This document shows, in pieces, positions 28,231-36,663 of a DNA stretch of 64,000 nucleotides (position 1 is the stretch's first letter; every line of letters begins with the position of its first letter). The stretch lies in the NCBI GenBank assembly GCA_945862245.1, contig CAMAXN010000005.1, positions 28,755-92,754 on the forward strand. The letters run 5' to 3'. This DNA is from Prosthecobacter debontii (lineage in GTDB: Bacteria; Verrucomicrobiota; Verrucomicrobiia; Verrucomicrobiales; Akkermansiaceae). Below the pieces are notes generated by a model. That model was not told the DNA's origin and did not search any database. It saw nothing but the letters and a program-made list of their open reading frames with translations. Made by a program: the position numbers and the translations under genes.

Positions 28231-30672
28231 TTAACGGCGGTGAATGGGAAGTAGATTCCGACGCTCTGCGGGTTGCTCGGCGACTGGAATGGCCGCAGGC
28301 TGGGTGCTGCGCTTCGCGGAGGACCCTTTTTGATCGACTTCTTCAAGCTGAGGCAGGACTGACCCGTCGGAGAACTTGCGAGCTGGATCAGAAACTTCGT
28401 AGCGAGAGTCCATATCTGTTTGCACATTGCTTAGTGAGTTATCACTGCTCACGATGGAGGGCTGGATGAAAATCATCAATTCATCGCGATCTACACCTTT
28501 GGTTTTCGTTGAGAAAAAGCGACCCAGACCAGGTATGTCACTGAGGAGCGGGATGCCGGAGACAGTTTCCGTGTCGTTGGTGGTGATGAGTCCGCCGAGG
28601 ATGATAGTTTGATTGTTGGGTACTGTTACGGTGGTAAGTAGTTCGCGGGTGCCGATGATGGGGACACTGCCAACGCCTTCGATATTTTCCGACTGTCCGA
28701 TCACGTCATCGCTGACAAGGGCGATCTGGAGGGTGATCTCGTTTTTGGAATTCACGAGGGGGATAACTTCGAGTTTCAGAACCACATCGCGGTATTCGAT
28801 GTTTGTGCTGAAGCTGCTATTGAATTGGTTGCTACTGGTGGGGATCGCGATCCTGCGTCCCGATGAGATTGTGCCGATTTGATTGTTTTTGACAAAAATT
28901 GAAGGACGCGAGAGGACGATGAAGTCGCTCGAAGTGGCGAGTAAGTTTGCGAAAATACCCAGTTCCTCACCAATTCTACCGTAAAGAGATAGGCCTACTT
29001 TACTTGGAAAGGAGCCTGCCGCTGTGCCGGTTATTGGATTAATAATGCTGCTGGGATCGACACTGTTTGCAGCGCCGCCATTTAAGATGGAACCTGCTAA
29101 ACCACCTTTGTTGTTGCTATCATATGCGCGTAACCAATCAATGCCAGTCGAAATGGAGTTGCCAAGCGAGAGTTGGCCGAAGACTGTGGAAATCATGACC
29201 TGATCCGCTTTTACATCAACCTGATCCAGCAGGTTTTCAACAATCTCCACGGCGGTTGGCGGCCCTTGGACCACAATGGAGTTGGTGATGTTGTCAGCGA
29301 CAAGGAGAGTGCGGCCGATCAGTAGGGACTGGGGTGCGGTGTTGACATTGGGAGCGGAAAGTGAACTTCCTCGCGAGCCTGAGGAGCCGCCGGAATTGTT
29401 ACCGCCGAACGAGTTGCCCCCCTGCGAGCCGCTGCCATTGAACAGGCTATTGTTGTTTTGTTGCGTGCGGTTATTCTGCGTGTTTTGCGTGTTCTGACCG
29501 CCTGTGAGTTGTGTCTGGGCTCGGCCACCACCTTCGGCACCGGCGGTTCCGGTGCCAGTGAATGCGCGGGTGAGAGCATCACCTGCGATAGGGATAAAAT
29601 CGGCGACAGAGAGGAATTCGAGTTTGCGGCGGAGGAAATTTCGCTGGTCAGTTTTGATATCGAATTGACGGACAAGCCCCTCTAGGAAGACGATATCTAC
29701 CGGGCGACCAATGGCAAAAATACGGTTCGTACGGGCGTCCGGTATAATTTGTATGGGGGTAGTTGAGTTGGAGGCGGGGCCTGCGTTCTTGGCGATTGCC
29801 GAGTTGATTGAGTTTTGTTGGGCCGCCGATACTTCGGGCAGTTCTTGGCGCTGTACACTCGCTGTGTTGTTGGATTCGCTCTGCTGTTGACCAAGGAGTT
29901 CGGTGAGGGTGGCGGCGAGTTCGGTGACATCAGCGAATTGAACATCGATGAAGCGGGTTGCGACCTCGGTGGAGGGCTTATCGATTTCCTTTCTAAGATC
30001 GATCAGCTTACGTATTAGAGAAGTGTTTTCCGTGATGATGACAGAGGAGCCACTGGCGGTGATAGAACCGAAGGCTCCGAACTGGCCGACGACCTGCTGG
30101 AACACGCGAACGGCTTCGTCGGGTTTCAGGTAGGAGAACGTCATGATATAGGAAATGACGGCGTCGCCCTCGGGGAGCGCGTCGGTTTCCGTGTAAACTT
30201 TCACGCCGCGCCCAGTGGGCTTGAGGCCCGCCGTGGCAAGAGTTAGTATATCGAGGTTGGTATCAACGGCATCAGGGACAAAGACAAAGTTCTCAATGGT
30301 GGCTGCTTTCTTCAAGAGTTCGGAAGCTTCGCGGTAGGTGAGAGGATCTTGCGGGGAGGCGGGTTGTACGAAACGGAATTCAGCAGCGGCGGCGGCGGAA
30401 GCGACGATCACGCGGCGCCCTGTATATTTGCGGTATAGGTCGGCGAGGTCGTCACCAGAAAGTTTTAGCTGCTCGATGCTTTCCTCGATGAGGGTGTCAC
30501 CAAGGTTCGCGGCGGGCGGGGCGGCGGGCGGTTTTGGGGCAACGGGCGGTTTTGGGGCAACGGGCGGTTGTGGGGCAGCGGGCGGTTGTGGGGCAACGGG
30601 GATGGCAGGAATTTCCTCGTTTTGGGCAGAAAGCCGAAGAACGAAGAAGGAGACGAGTACAAGGAGGCGCAT
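28231..30672 (-). CDS. gspD: Type II secretion system secretin GspD
   Basis: Secretin N-domains, LLVADNITNSIVVQGPPTAVEIVENLLDQVDVKADQVMI, GGLITTNDTETVSGIPLLSDIPGLGRFFSTKTK; Pro-rich N-terminal repeat. Confidence 0.93.
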   Translation of the reverse strand: MRLLVLVSFFVLRLSAQNEEIPAIPVAPQPPAAPQPPVAPKPPVAPKPPAAPPAANLGDTLIEESIEQLKLSGDDLADLYRKYTGRRVIVASAAAAAEFRFVQPASPQDPLTYREASELLKKAATIENFVFVPDAVDTNLDILTLATAGLKPTGRGVKVYTETDALPEGDAVISYIMTFSYLKPDEAVRVFQQVVGQFGAFGSITASGSSVIITENTSLIRKLIDLRKEIDKPSTEVATRFIDVQFADVTELAATLTELLGQQQSESNNTASVQRQELPEVSAAQQNSINSAIAKNAGPASNSTTPIQIIPDARTNRIFAIGRPVDIVFLEGLVRQFDIKTDQRNFLRRKLEFLSVADFIPIAGDALTRAFTGTGTAGAEGGGRAQTQLTGGQNTQNTQNNRTQQNNNSLFNGSGSQGGNSFGGNNSGGSSGSRGSSLSAPNVNTAPQSLLIGRTLLVADNITNSIVVQGPPTAVEIVENLLDQVDVKADQVMISTVFGQLSLGNSISTGIDWLRAYDSNNKGGLAGSILNGGAANSVDPSSIINPITGTAAGSFPSKVGLSLYGRIGEELGIFANLLATSSDFIVLSRPSIFVKNNQIGTISSGRRIAIPTSSNQFNSSFSTNIEYRDVVLKLEVIPLVNSKNEITLQIALVSDDVIGQSENIEGVGSVPIIGTRELLTTVTVPNNQTIILGGLITTNDTETVSGIPLLSDIPGLGRFFSTKTKGVDRDELMIFIQPSIVSSDNSLSNVQTDMDSRYEVSDPARKFSDGSVLPQLEEVDQKGSSAKRSTQPAAIPVAEQPAERRNLLPIHRR
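30524..30600 (-). repeat. 18-bp tandem repeat in gspD encoding (VAPK/QPP)n
   Basis: (+) strand GGGCGGTTTTGGGGCAAC-type units, ~4 copies; protein PPVAPKPPVAPKPPAAPP. Confidence 0.85.
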
Positions 30673-30715
30673 AGCGATATTGGGATATGTGTGTTATTCG
30701 GAAAACTTCTCGGAC

Positions 30716-31345
30716 TTAACGGTTAGGTGGTCTGCGGCGGTCACCGGCACTCCGGCCTGGTTGTTGCTGCGTATTAGCGGCAGGTGATGGGGGCGCCAGT
30801 ACGCGCGGGCGTGGTCCGCTCGGGGCGGCTTGCCCGCCGGGGTTCTGTTTTGGAGTCGGCGTGATATTAACCCCGGGCGGTAGATTTTGATTTCCCTGCG
30901 AGGCTACGGGGGCTGCGGGGGCTACGGGGGCAGCCTTGAGGGTAACGAGTTCCGGTTCGAAAGTGACCGTGCCCCGGATGGAACCGGAGGAGAGGACGAC
31001 AGTGGTTCCGAGGGCTTTCTCAGGGTTGCGGTCCACCGAGACTACCTTGAATTCATCACTGCCTCCCGGTTCGATTAGTTTTTTAATCTCCGGATTCTTT
31101 TTGCTGTGGATGGTGATACGATATCCGCCAGGGACGGGCGCAATGCCGGTGAGAGTAAAATCCTCAAAGGGGTTTACGGCGGGTGCTGATGTCTCAACAA
31201 TCGGCTTGGAGGTGAAAGGGCTGTTAGTCCATAGCCCTGTGTATTTAACCAGCGGTTGCTTTTTCGGCGTGCTTGCATGGGCCGATAAAGAAGTGAAGGC
31301 GGCGATGGTGGCGATGGTGGCGAGCAGCAAGGGGAGTGATTTCAT
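30716..31345 (-). CDS. Secreted hypothetical protein of the T2SS cluster (possible GspC-like role)
   Basis: Signal peptide MKSLPLLLATIATIAAFTSLSAHA, Pro-rich C-terminus; 4-bp ATGA overlap with the upstream gene. Confidence 0.6.
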   Translation of the reverse strand: MKSLPLLLATIATIAAFTSLSAHASTPKKQPLVKYTGLWTNSPFTSKPIVETSAPAVNPFEDFTLTGIAPVPGGYRITIHSKKNPEIKKLIEPGGSDEFKVVSVDRNPEKALGTTVVLSSGSIRGTVTFEPELVTLKAAPVAPAAPVASQGNQNLPPGVNITPTPKQNPGGQAAPSGPRPRVLAPPSPAANTQQQPGRSAGDRRRPPNR

Positions 31346-31866
31346 AGCAAGGGTGGGAACCATTGGGAGAGCGTGGCGGAGCAGTCGATGAGGGTGTCGT
31401 CCTTGCTATTCGGGGTCATGCGGATTTGTAAGGCTGTGCGGAAGATGTCGGGGTCATTAATCGCATCGAACCATCGGTAGAGTGCCTGCTCTTGGCCCGT
31501 GAGGTTTATTTTCACTTGGGCGCGGTGGTAGTGAACTCCACTATCATCGGTGGGCAGCGGTTCCTGGCTTTTTACCGTAAGTCCACAGTTCTTAGCCTGC
31601 GTTTCCGCGAAGAGTTGGAGCGCGTTTTGGGTATCTTGATAGGTGGCAGGTTTGGGCTCTTTCTCCGCTAGCCAAGCCATCTGCTCGGCGAACTCGCTGG
31701 AGCTTTCGCGAAACAGGATCGTTTGCTCGAGTTGTGATTTGGCGGAAGTTAAATCGCTGTCGTAAAGGTTTTTTTTATTCTTGTAGAACGTGTAAAGGAA
31801 AACATTCAGGATCAAGAACCCGGCGATCAGGAACAGTGTCAGGAGTTTCTTTTCGCGGTCGGACAT
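31342..31866 (-). CDS. GspM/PilO-like T2SS assembly protein
   Basis: Short cytoplasmic N-terminus, single TM (LLTLFLIAGFLILNVFLYTFY), coiled-coil; position after the GspL-like gene. Confidence 0.6.
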   Translation of the reverse strand: MSDREKKLLTLFLIAGFLILNVFLYTFYKNKKNLYDSDLTSAKSQLEQTILFRESSSEFAEQMAWLAEKEPKPATYQDTQNALQLFAETQAKNCGLTVKSQEPLPTDDSGVHYHRAQVKINLTGQEQALYRWFDAINDPDIFRTALQIRMTPNSKDDTLIDCSATLSQWFPPLL

Positions 31867-31959
31867 GGATGGGCTACGAGTAGGGAATGCCGGTGAATGA
31901 TGGATTTGTCGGAAATACAGGAAAGTGTAATAGCAAAGCCTACTCGGCGAAAATAGATT

Positions 31960-33189
31960 TCAGGGATTACTTGCGCCGGAGAAGACGAACTCCCAGCTGC
32001 GGCTGGTTTGGCGGGGTGCTGGGGTTTGCCACTCGAACGCGGCTAGGTCGTTGTTATTTCCGAGGTTCAGCGAAAACTGATTGACTGACTGCAACTGGGC
32101 CGCCTCGCCCCTGAGGTTAATTTGGGTAGCGGAAATGTCGGCAGTGGTGAGACGTAGGCCGGAATTGGCCGGAATGGAGCGGGCGATTCGGTTGAGTATA
32201 TCGACAGTGTTGTGGTTGAGGTCTATACCGTGTTCAAGTTCGTCCCATTTCGCAATGTGGAGTGTGTAGGCCTCGCCTTCGGGGGCTACAGCGCTAATTT
32301 GGGCGAGGAGCTTGGAAGTTGTGGATTGGGTTTTCCAAAGCTCGAAGCCAAGGTAGCCGACGGTGCCGAGGTAAATGACAGTAAGTGCGGCGATAGCGAG
32401 GATGGTGTTCTGACGCTTGCGGGCGTTGCGGCGCGCGGCGCGGACATCTGCGGGTAAGAGCTTGCTAAGCGGTTCCGGAAGGATTGGTGTGGGCCGGGGG
32501 GAGAGCTCGACTTGCAGGGAAAGGGAATGGGAAAGGTGGCTCGTTTCCATGTCAGGGTCGGATGACCAGACGATAGCTCTGGACGGTTCAGTGCGGATTC
32601 CCTGCATGGAAAGCTGGGCGATGGCGATGCGGACTTCACGGATAAGACCTGCATCGGGCGAAGGAGCGGTTACGGACGTTGCTTGGCAATAAAGCAGCTT
32701 CCCATCCTGATAGATTGCGAATACCCATTGGCCTAGCTCGCGCCAGAGGGCGAGGGCATTATCATTGATGGGAAGGGTGCGAGGCGTGATATCGAACGCT
32801 TTAGGGGAAACGGGCGGAAGATCCGCTGCTTGCGGGGATCGAAGGATCACCGATAAAAAAACTGATTCGTCGGAACCTGTAACCAGCGGGAAAATATCTG
32901 TGAGCTGGCCGGCGAAGGGATCAGTGCGGAACCCGAGGCGCTCGGCGTGCGTGGCGGCGAGATCATCGAAGAGCGAGGCGTCGCCGGTCGGCACATGGAG
33001 TGGGAGTGCGGTAAAGGATTTCACCGGGAAAAGGAAAATCAGATCGCCCTGCGGCGGCTTCCCGATCTCCGAAGGCTGCACCACCGGATGGCTGGAATGC
33101 AAGGTAGCTTCGCCGTTTGGCACGACTGTCCAGATTTCCCAACCGCTTTCGCCAGGGAGAAGGAGATGGGTGTGATTTGTTTTGCTCAT
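31960..33189 (-). CDS. GspL/PilM-PilN-like T2SS assembly protein
   Basis: N-terminal actin-like region, TM NTILAIAALTVIYLGTVGYLGFELW, periplasmic LRLTTADISATQINLRGEAAQLQSVNQFSLNL (PilN-like); between gspK- and gspM-like genes. Confidence 0.65.
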   Translation of the reverse strand: MSKTNHTHLLLPGESGWEIWTVVPNGEATLHSSHPVVQPSEIGKPPQGDLIFLFPVKSFTALPLHVPTGDASLFDDLAATHAERLGFRTDPFAGQLTDIFPLVTGSDESVFLSVILRSPQAADLPPVSPKAFDITPRTLPINDNALALWRELGQWVFAIYQDGKLLYCQATSVTAPSPDAGLIREVRIAIAQLSMQGIRTEPSRAIVWSSDPDMETSHLSHSLSLQVELSPRPTPILPEPLSKLLPADVRAARRNARKRQNTILAIAALTVIYLGTVGYLGFELWKTQSTTSKLLAQISAVAPEGEAYTLHIAKWDELEHGIDLNHNTVDILNRIARSIPANSGLRLTTADISATQINLRGEAAQLQSVNQFSLNLGNNNDLAAFEWQTPAPRQTSRSWEFVFSGASNP

Positions 33190-33292
33190 AAATGATGGGA
33201 AACTTTAAATTCTAAATTCTAAATTTTAAATCCTAAGGAAGAGAAGTATGAGCAGAAACTTAATTGAAGTATAAAGTTTAAGGTTTGGAGTT

Positions 33293-34231
33293 TTAAGGTA
33301 CAATTTCGGTGGTGCGGTCGAGGAGGGCAGGGCGGCCGGTGCGATTGCGGACGATGGCGGTGATGCGGCGAGTGGAATCGCCGGAGCGGGCGGTTGAGGT
33401 GATACGGGTAGTGGTGTCTGCCACGGTAAAGCGTTGTGCAATGATTTGCCCTGTTTCCCCGCCGATGCCAAGCAGCGAAAGCGCGGTGCCGATATTCTCA
33501 AAGGGCACATCGTCCTCGGTGTCGCGGATGTTATCTGTGCCGCGGACGGTTTCTGGGATAATGGAGGTTGCTTCGGGAGTAACTTCGGCTGCTACGGAGA
33601 TGAGCTCTGCATCGGCCTCGTTGATGTCCAATGTGCCACTCGACCAGATGGTAAACCAGTTTCGCCAATCTGGGCGTAGAAACTCGACTTGGTCCATGCC
33701 AAGGACGAGAGCCATTTCCTCGATATCGTAAAAAGCCCGGTTGAAGGGCTGGTTGAGGCGCCCGAGTTTTTCATAATCCTCGATTTCCGCGCCGTTGAGC
33801 GCCACTTCGTCATCAGCATCGATCCAATCAGTTAAGGCATCGGTGAGAGCTTGTGCGCCATCGAGATCGAGACCAAAATGGATTAAAATGGAGCGGAGCA
33901 GGGTCTTGTCCTCGGCGACGACAAGGCTGTTGATATTGAAGCGGGCACCCTCTGAGGTAATGGAGACATGGACTTCTTCGTTGTTCACTTCGTCGATACG
34001 GTGGAGCAAGGGATCATTGCGCTCTACGGCCGGATTCGAGCCGATGGCGATGCCCATCTCGGCGAGTTGGAAGGCACGGGAGCCGTGGACTTTCGCGGAG
34101 GCGACTTCCATATCGAAGGAGATCACGCGCAGCGTAGTGATGGCAGCAAGGGAAAGGATGGCGATGAGCCAAAGCACGGCGACCAGAGTGAAGCCGCCTT
34201 GACCATTGCTGATATGAGTTCCGTTTATCAT
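33293..34231 (-). CDS. gspK: Type II secretion minor pseudopilin GspK
   Basis: GGFTLVAVLWLIAILSLAAITTLRVISFDMEVA; LTDALTDWIDADDEVALNGAEIEDYEKLGRLNQPFNRAFYDIEEMALVLGM. Confidence 0.88.
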   Translation of the reverse strand: MINGTHISNGQGGFTLVAVLWLIAILSLAAITTLRVISFDMEVASAKVHGSRAFQLAEMGIAIGSNPAVERNDPLLHRIDEVNNEEVHVSITSEGARFNINSLVVAEDKTLLRSILIHFGLDLDGAQALTDALTDWIDADDEVALNGAEIEDYEKLGRLNQPFNRAFYDIEEMALVLGMDQVEFLRPDWRNWFTIWSSGTLDINEADAELISVAAEVTPEATSIIPETVRGTDNIRDTEDDVPFENIGTALSLLGIGGETGQIIAQRFTVADTTTRITSTARSGDSTRRITAIVRNRTGRPALLDRTTEIVP

Positions 34232-35109
34232 TCGATGCCTGGGATGCTAGGGGTGTTTGGCGGCACGGTGGGAATGGCGGGAATAACTGGAATTTCTCCT
34301 TCTGGGCCGGGTGTTACGGGTATCGCAGCTCTCGTATCTTGACCACCGCCTTGCTGCAATTGTCGCATGAAAACCTCTGGGTTCTGGCGCGGTGGGATCC
34401 AGAATACATTCCTGATTTCCCGGTCATCCGAGCCGAACGCACAGACCAGCTCCATTTGTAGCGGCAAGCGTCCGGGCAGGTCCCAGTCGTATTGGTATTC
34501 CATGGTGCGCCCGTCGAGTAGGCGCCATTCGAAATAGGCTACATCGGTGAGCAGAACAATTTCCGCGAACGGCTCTAGGTCTTCGGTCGGTATGCTGTTG
34601 CTGTTATCGAGGCCACTTTCATCCGAGATAATCTCATTTTCGTAGTAGCTCAGTACGATATCAAGGTAGCCGGATCGCCGCTTGAAGGTGGAGAACCGGA
34701 TCGCCTTAGCGGTGCGTTCCTGGCCGCCCCAAGTGAATGAAAGTGGGACGTTCTGTAGTGTTAGATCGGTCAGGTAATGGGAGCCCGTGTCCGTCGTTGC
34801 TAATTCCAATCGGGTGTTTCCGGGTAAGGCCGAGAGGCTGTTATCCATGAAGTCGAAAAACGCCTGGTTCAGCATCTCCTCGTTCTGTGTTTTCACGACG
34901 TTGTTGCCTAGTGCTAGCGTCGAGTATGACGTGGTGAAAATCATGCCCGCGAGAAGTGCGACAAGTAGGAGTGCGATGACGAGTTCCATCAGGGTGAAAC
35001 CGCGATCCGAGCAGAGGGGGGGATGGGGTGAGTGGGTGAGGGGGTGAAATGAGAGCGCGCCCCCCATCTTACTCTCACCCTCTCTCCCGCTCCTTTTCAA
35101 ACCTTTCAC
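34228..35109 (-). CDS. gspJ: T2SS minor pseudopilin GspJ-like, prepilin-type N-terminus
   Basis: SDRGFTLMELVIALLLVALLAGMIFTTSYSTL; position between gspI and gspK. Confidence 0.78.
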   Translation of the reverse strand: MKGLKRSGREGESKMGGALSFHPLTHSPHPPLCSDRGFTLMELVIALLLVALLAGMIFTTSYSTLALGNNVVKTQNEEMLNQAFFDFMDNSLSALPGNTRLELATTDTGSHYLTDLTLQNVPLSFTWGGQERTAKAIRFSTFKRRSGYLDIVLSYYENEIISDESGLDNSNSIPTEDLEPFAEIVLLTDVAYFEWRLLDGRTMEYQYDWDLPGRLPLQMELVCAFGSDDREIRNVFWIPPRQNPEVFMRQLQQGGGQDTRAAIPVTPGPEGEIPVIPAIPTVPPNTPSIPGIE

Positions 35110-35522
35110 GGCTGATACATGGGGTTATAGCGCCAGGTTTCGGCGGAGCGTTCTTGCCATGCTCCGTTCTGATACCAGTTCGCAATGATCTGAATATGGA
35201 ACATCTGCTGAAGCAGTTCGCCGTCTTGGTTCTCGATGTCCTCAATAGGTTCGATCACCACATCAAGCTCGATGTCCGTGCCCTCCACCGGGATTTGTGT
35301 AACGCCTTCCTCCAGCATCGGCATGCTGAGCTGCTCTGTGAGTGCGGAATTTAGAATGCGAGTAATGCGGAGTTCGCTTTGTGCAAGACTCGCTGCATCG
35401 GCCATGCGGTGGAAGGCCATGGCGAGCCCCGTGCAAGCGATTGCGAAAACGGCAATCGCGAGAACTACTTCCAGCAAGAGGAAGCCCTTGTTTTTTTTGC
35501 GGCTGGAAAATTCAACTTTCAA
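35106..35522 (-). CDS. gspI: T2SS minor pseudopilin GspI-like
   Basis: KNKGFLLLEVVLAIAVFAIACTGLAMAFHRM; 4-bp overlap with gspJ. Confidence 0.75.
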   Translation of the reverse strand: MKVEFSSRKKNKGFLLLEVVLAIAVFAIACTGLAMAFHRMADAASLAQSELRITRILNSALTEQLSMPMLEEGVTQIPVEGTDIELDVVIEPIEDIENQDGELLQQMFHIQIIANWYQNGAWQERSAETWRYNPMYQP

Positions 35523-35604
35523 AATTCAAAATTCAATGAAGATGCTGACAGTGGCCTTGCGAGTTACCCAATCTCTAATTTCCAATTTCCAATTTCTTTT
35601 AAGC

Positions 35605-36195
35605 TCACTTCACCTCCAATTCGGAATTGGCGATGGTAGCGGTGAGCGGATGGTAGGTGTCTTGTGCGTAGCTATCGCTGATGGTCATGCGGACAGTGAT
35701 GGGTTCGGAAAGACCGTTGGGATCGAAGCGCCATATAGGAATGAGGTTTTTCTTGGGGGTTATGAAATTCTCCGTGTTCCATCGGCGAACGCTGAGGGAG
35801 ATGTCTGAGTCGATGGCTACATCCTGACGCAGGGTCGCGCCGGTTTCGCTTTTCACCTCCGAACCGCCGATCTCGTTACCAAGCGCGGTAGTTCGCTCAG
35901 TTCCATCCGATGCTTCCGCAAAGGGTAGTAGCCGCAGCGAGTTTTCCCGGAATTCGATAGCGTAGGGCTTCTGGTGGAGGATGGCGGTGGTGCGCGCCTT
36001 TTTCGCGAGGAGTTCGATCTCGCCAGAGGCATTGACAAGGGCGCGTTCGGATGAAGAGAGGACAACGGTGGTGACGGCTCCGCCTACAAGCAGCGCAAAT
36101 ACCATTAGAACGATAACGATTTCGAGGAGTGTGAAACCGGCGCTAGTGTATCTAGTCTTGTGAGGAAATGTCATCATCCGTTCCGTCTTGGCCAT
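35605..36195 (-). CDS. gspH: T2SS pseudopilin GspH-like
   Basis: TSAGFTLLEIVIVLMVFALLVGGAVTTVVLSSSERALV. Confidence 0.78.
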   Translation of the reverse strand: MAKTERMMTFPHKTRYTSAGFTLLEIVIVLMVFALLVGGAVTTVVLSSSERALVNASGEIELLAKKARTTAILHQKPYAIEFRENSLRLLPFAEASDGTERTTALGNEIGGSEVKSETGATLRQDVAIDSDISLSVRRWNTENFITPKKNLIPIWRFDPNGLSEPITVRMTISDSYAQDTYHPLTATIANSELEVK

Positions 36196-36607
36196 CTGGT
36201 CCCTTGCAGTAAATCTCGAAGCTTGAAGGGTCTTTTTTGCCGGGGTTACGGTATTGGTATGGGTTTTGCCAAGGGTCTAATGGGACTTCCTTTTTTGTGT
36301 CCACGGGAGTCCAGCGCTTGGGGACGGGAGGTGAGCTTGGCTTAATATAGAGTGCGATTAGACCCTGCTGTGTGGTTGGTGCGCCTCCTGCGTTTATGGC
36401 ATACATTTTGATCGCTGAGGAAATCGTATTGAAGTCTGAGGTTACGCGCTGGATTTTGGCACCGTCGCCAAGTTTCCCGACCACGGCAATGGATCCTCCA
36501 AGGATCACGGCGATGATCCCGAGAACGATTACAATTTCAAGGAGAGTGAAGCCTTGGGATAGGATATGGCGGTTGGGATGTTGGTTCTTCGATATTCCGT
36601 TTTTCAT
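36152..36607 (-). CDS. gspG: T2SS major pseudopilin GspG
   Basis: SQGFTLLEIVIVLGIIAVILGGSIAVVGKLGDGAKIQRVTSDFNTISSAIKMYAINAGGAPTTQQGLIALYIKP...DPWQNPYQYRNPGKKDPSSFEIYCKGPDGQDGTDDDI. Confidence 0.95.
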   Translation of the reverse strand: MKNGISKNQHPNRHILSQGFTLLEIVIVLGIIAVILGGSIAVVGKLGDGAKIQRVTSDFNTISSAIKMYAINAGGAPTTQQGLIALYIKPSSPPVPKRWTPVDTKKEVPLDPWQNPYQYRNPGKKDPSSFEIYCKGPDGQDGTDDDISSQD

Positions 36608-36663
36608 GGTTATAGGGAGTTGAATGCCGTTGATGTATCTTCTTGTCTGAAAAGGTTAGAGAG

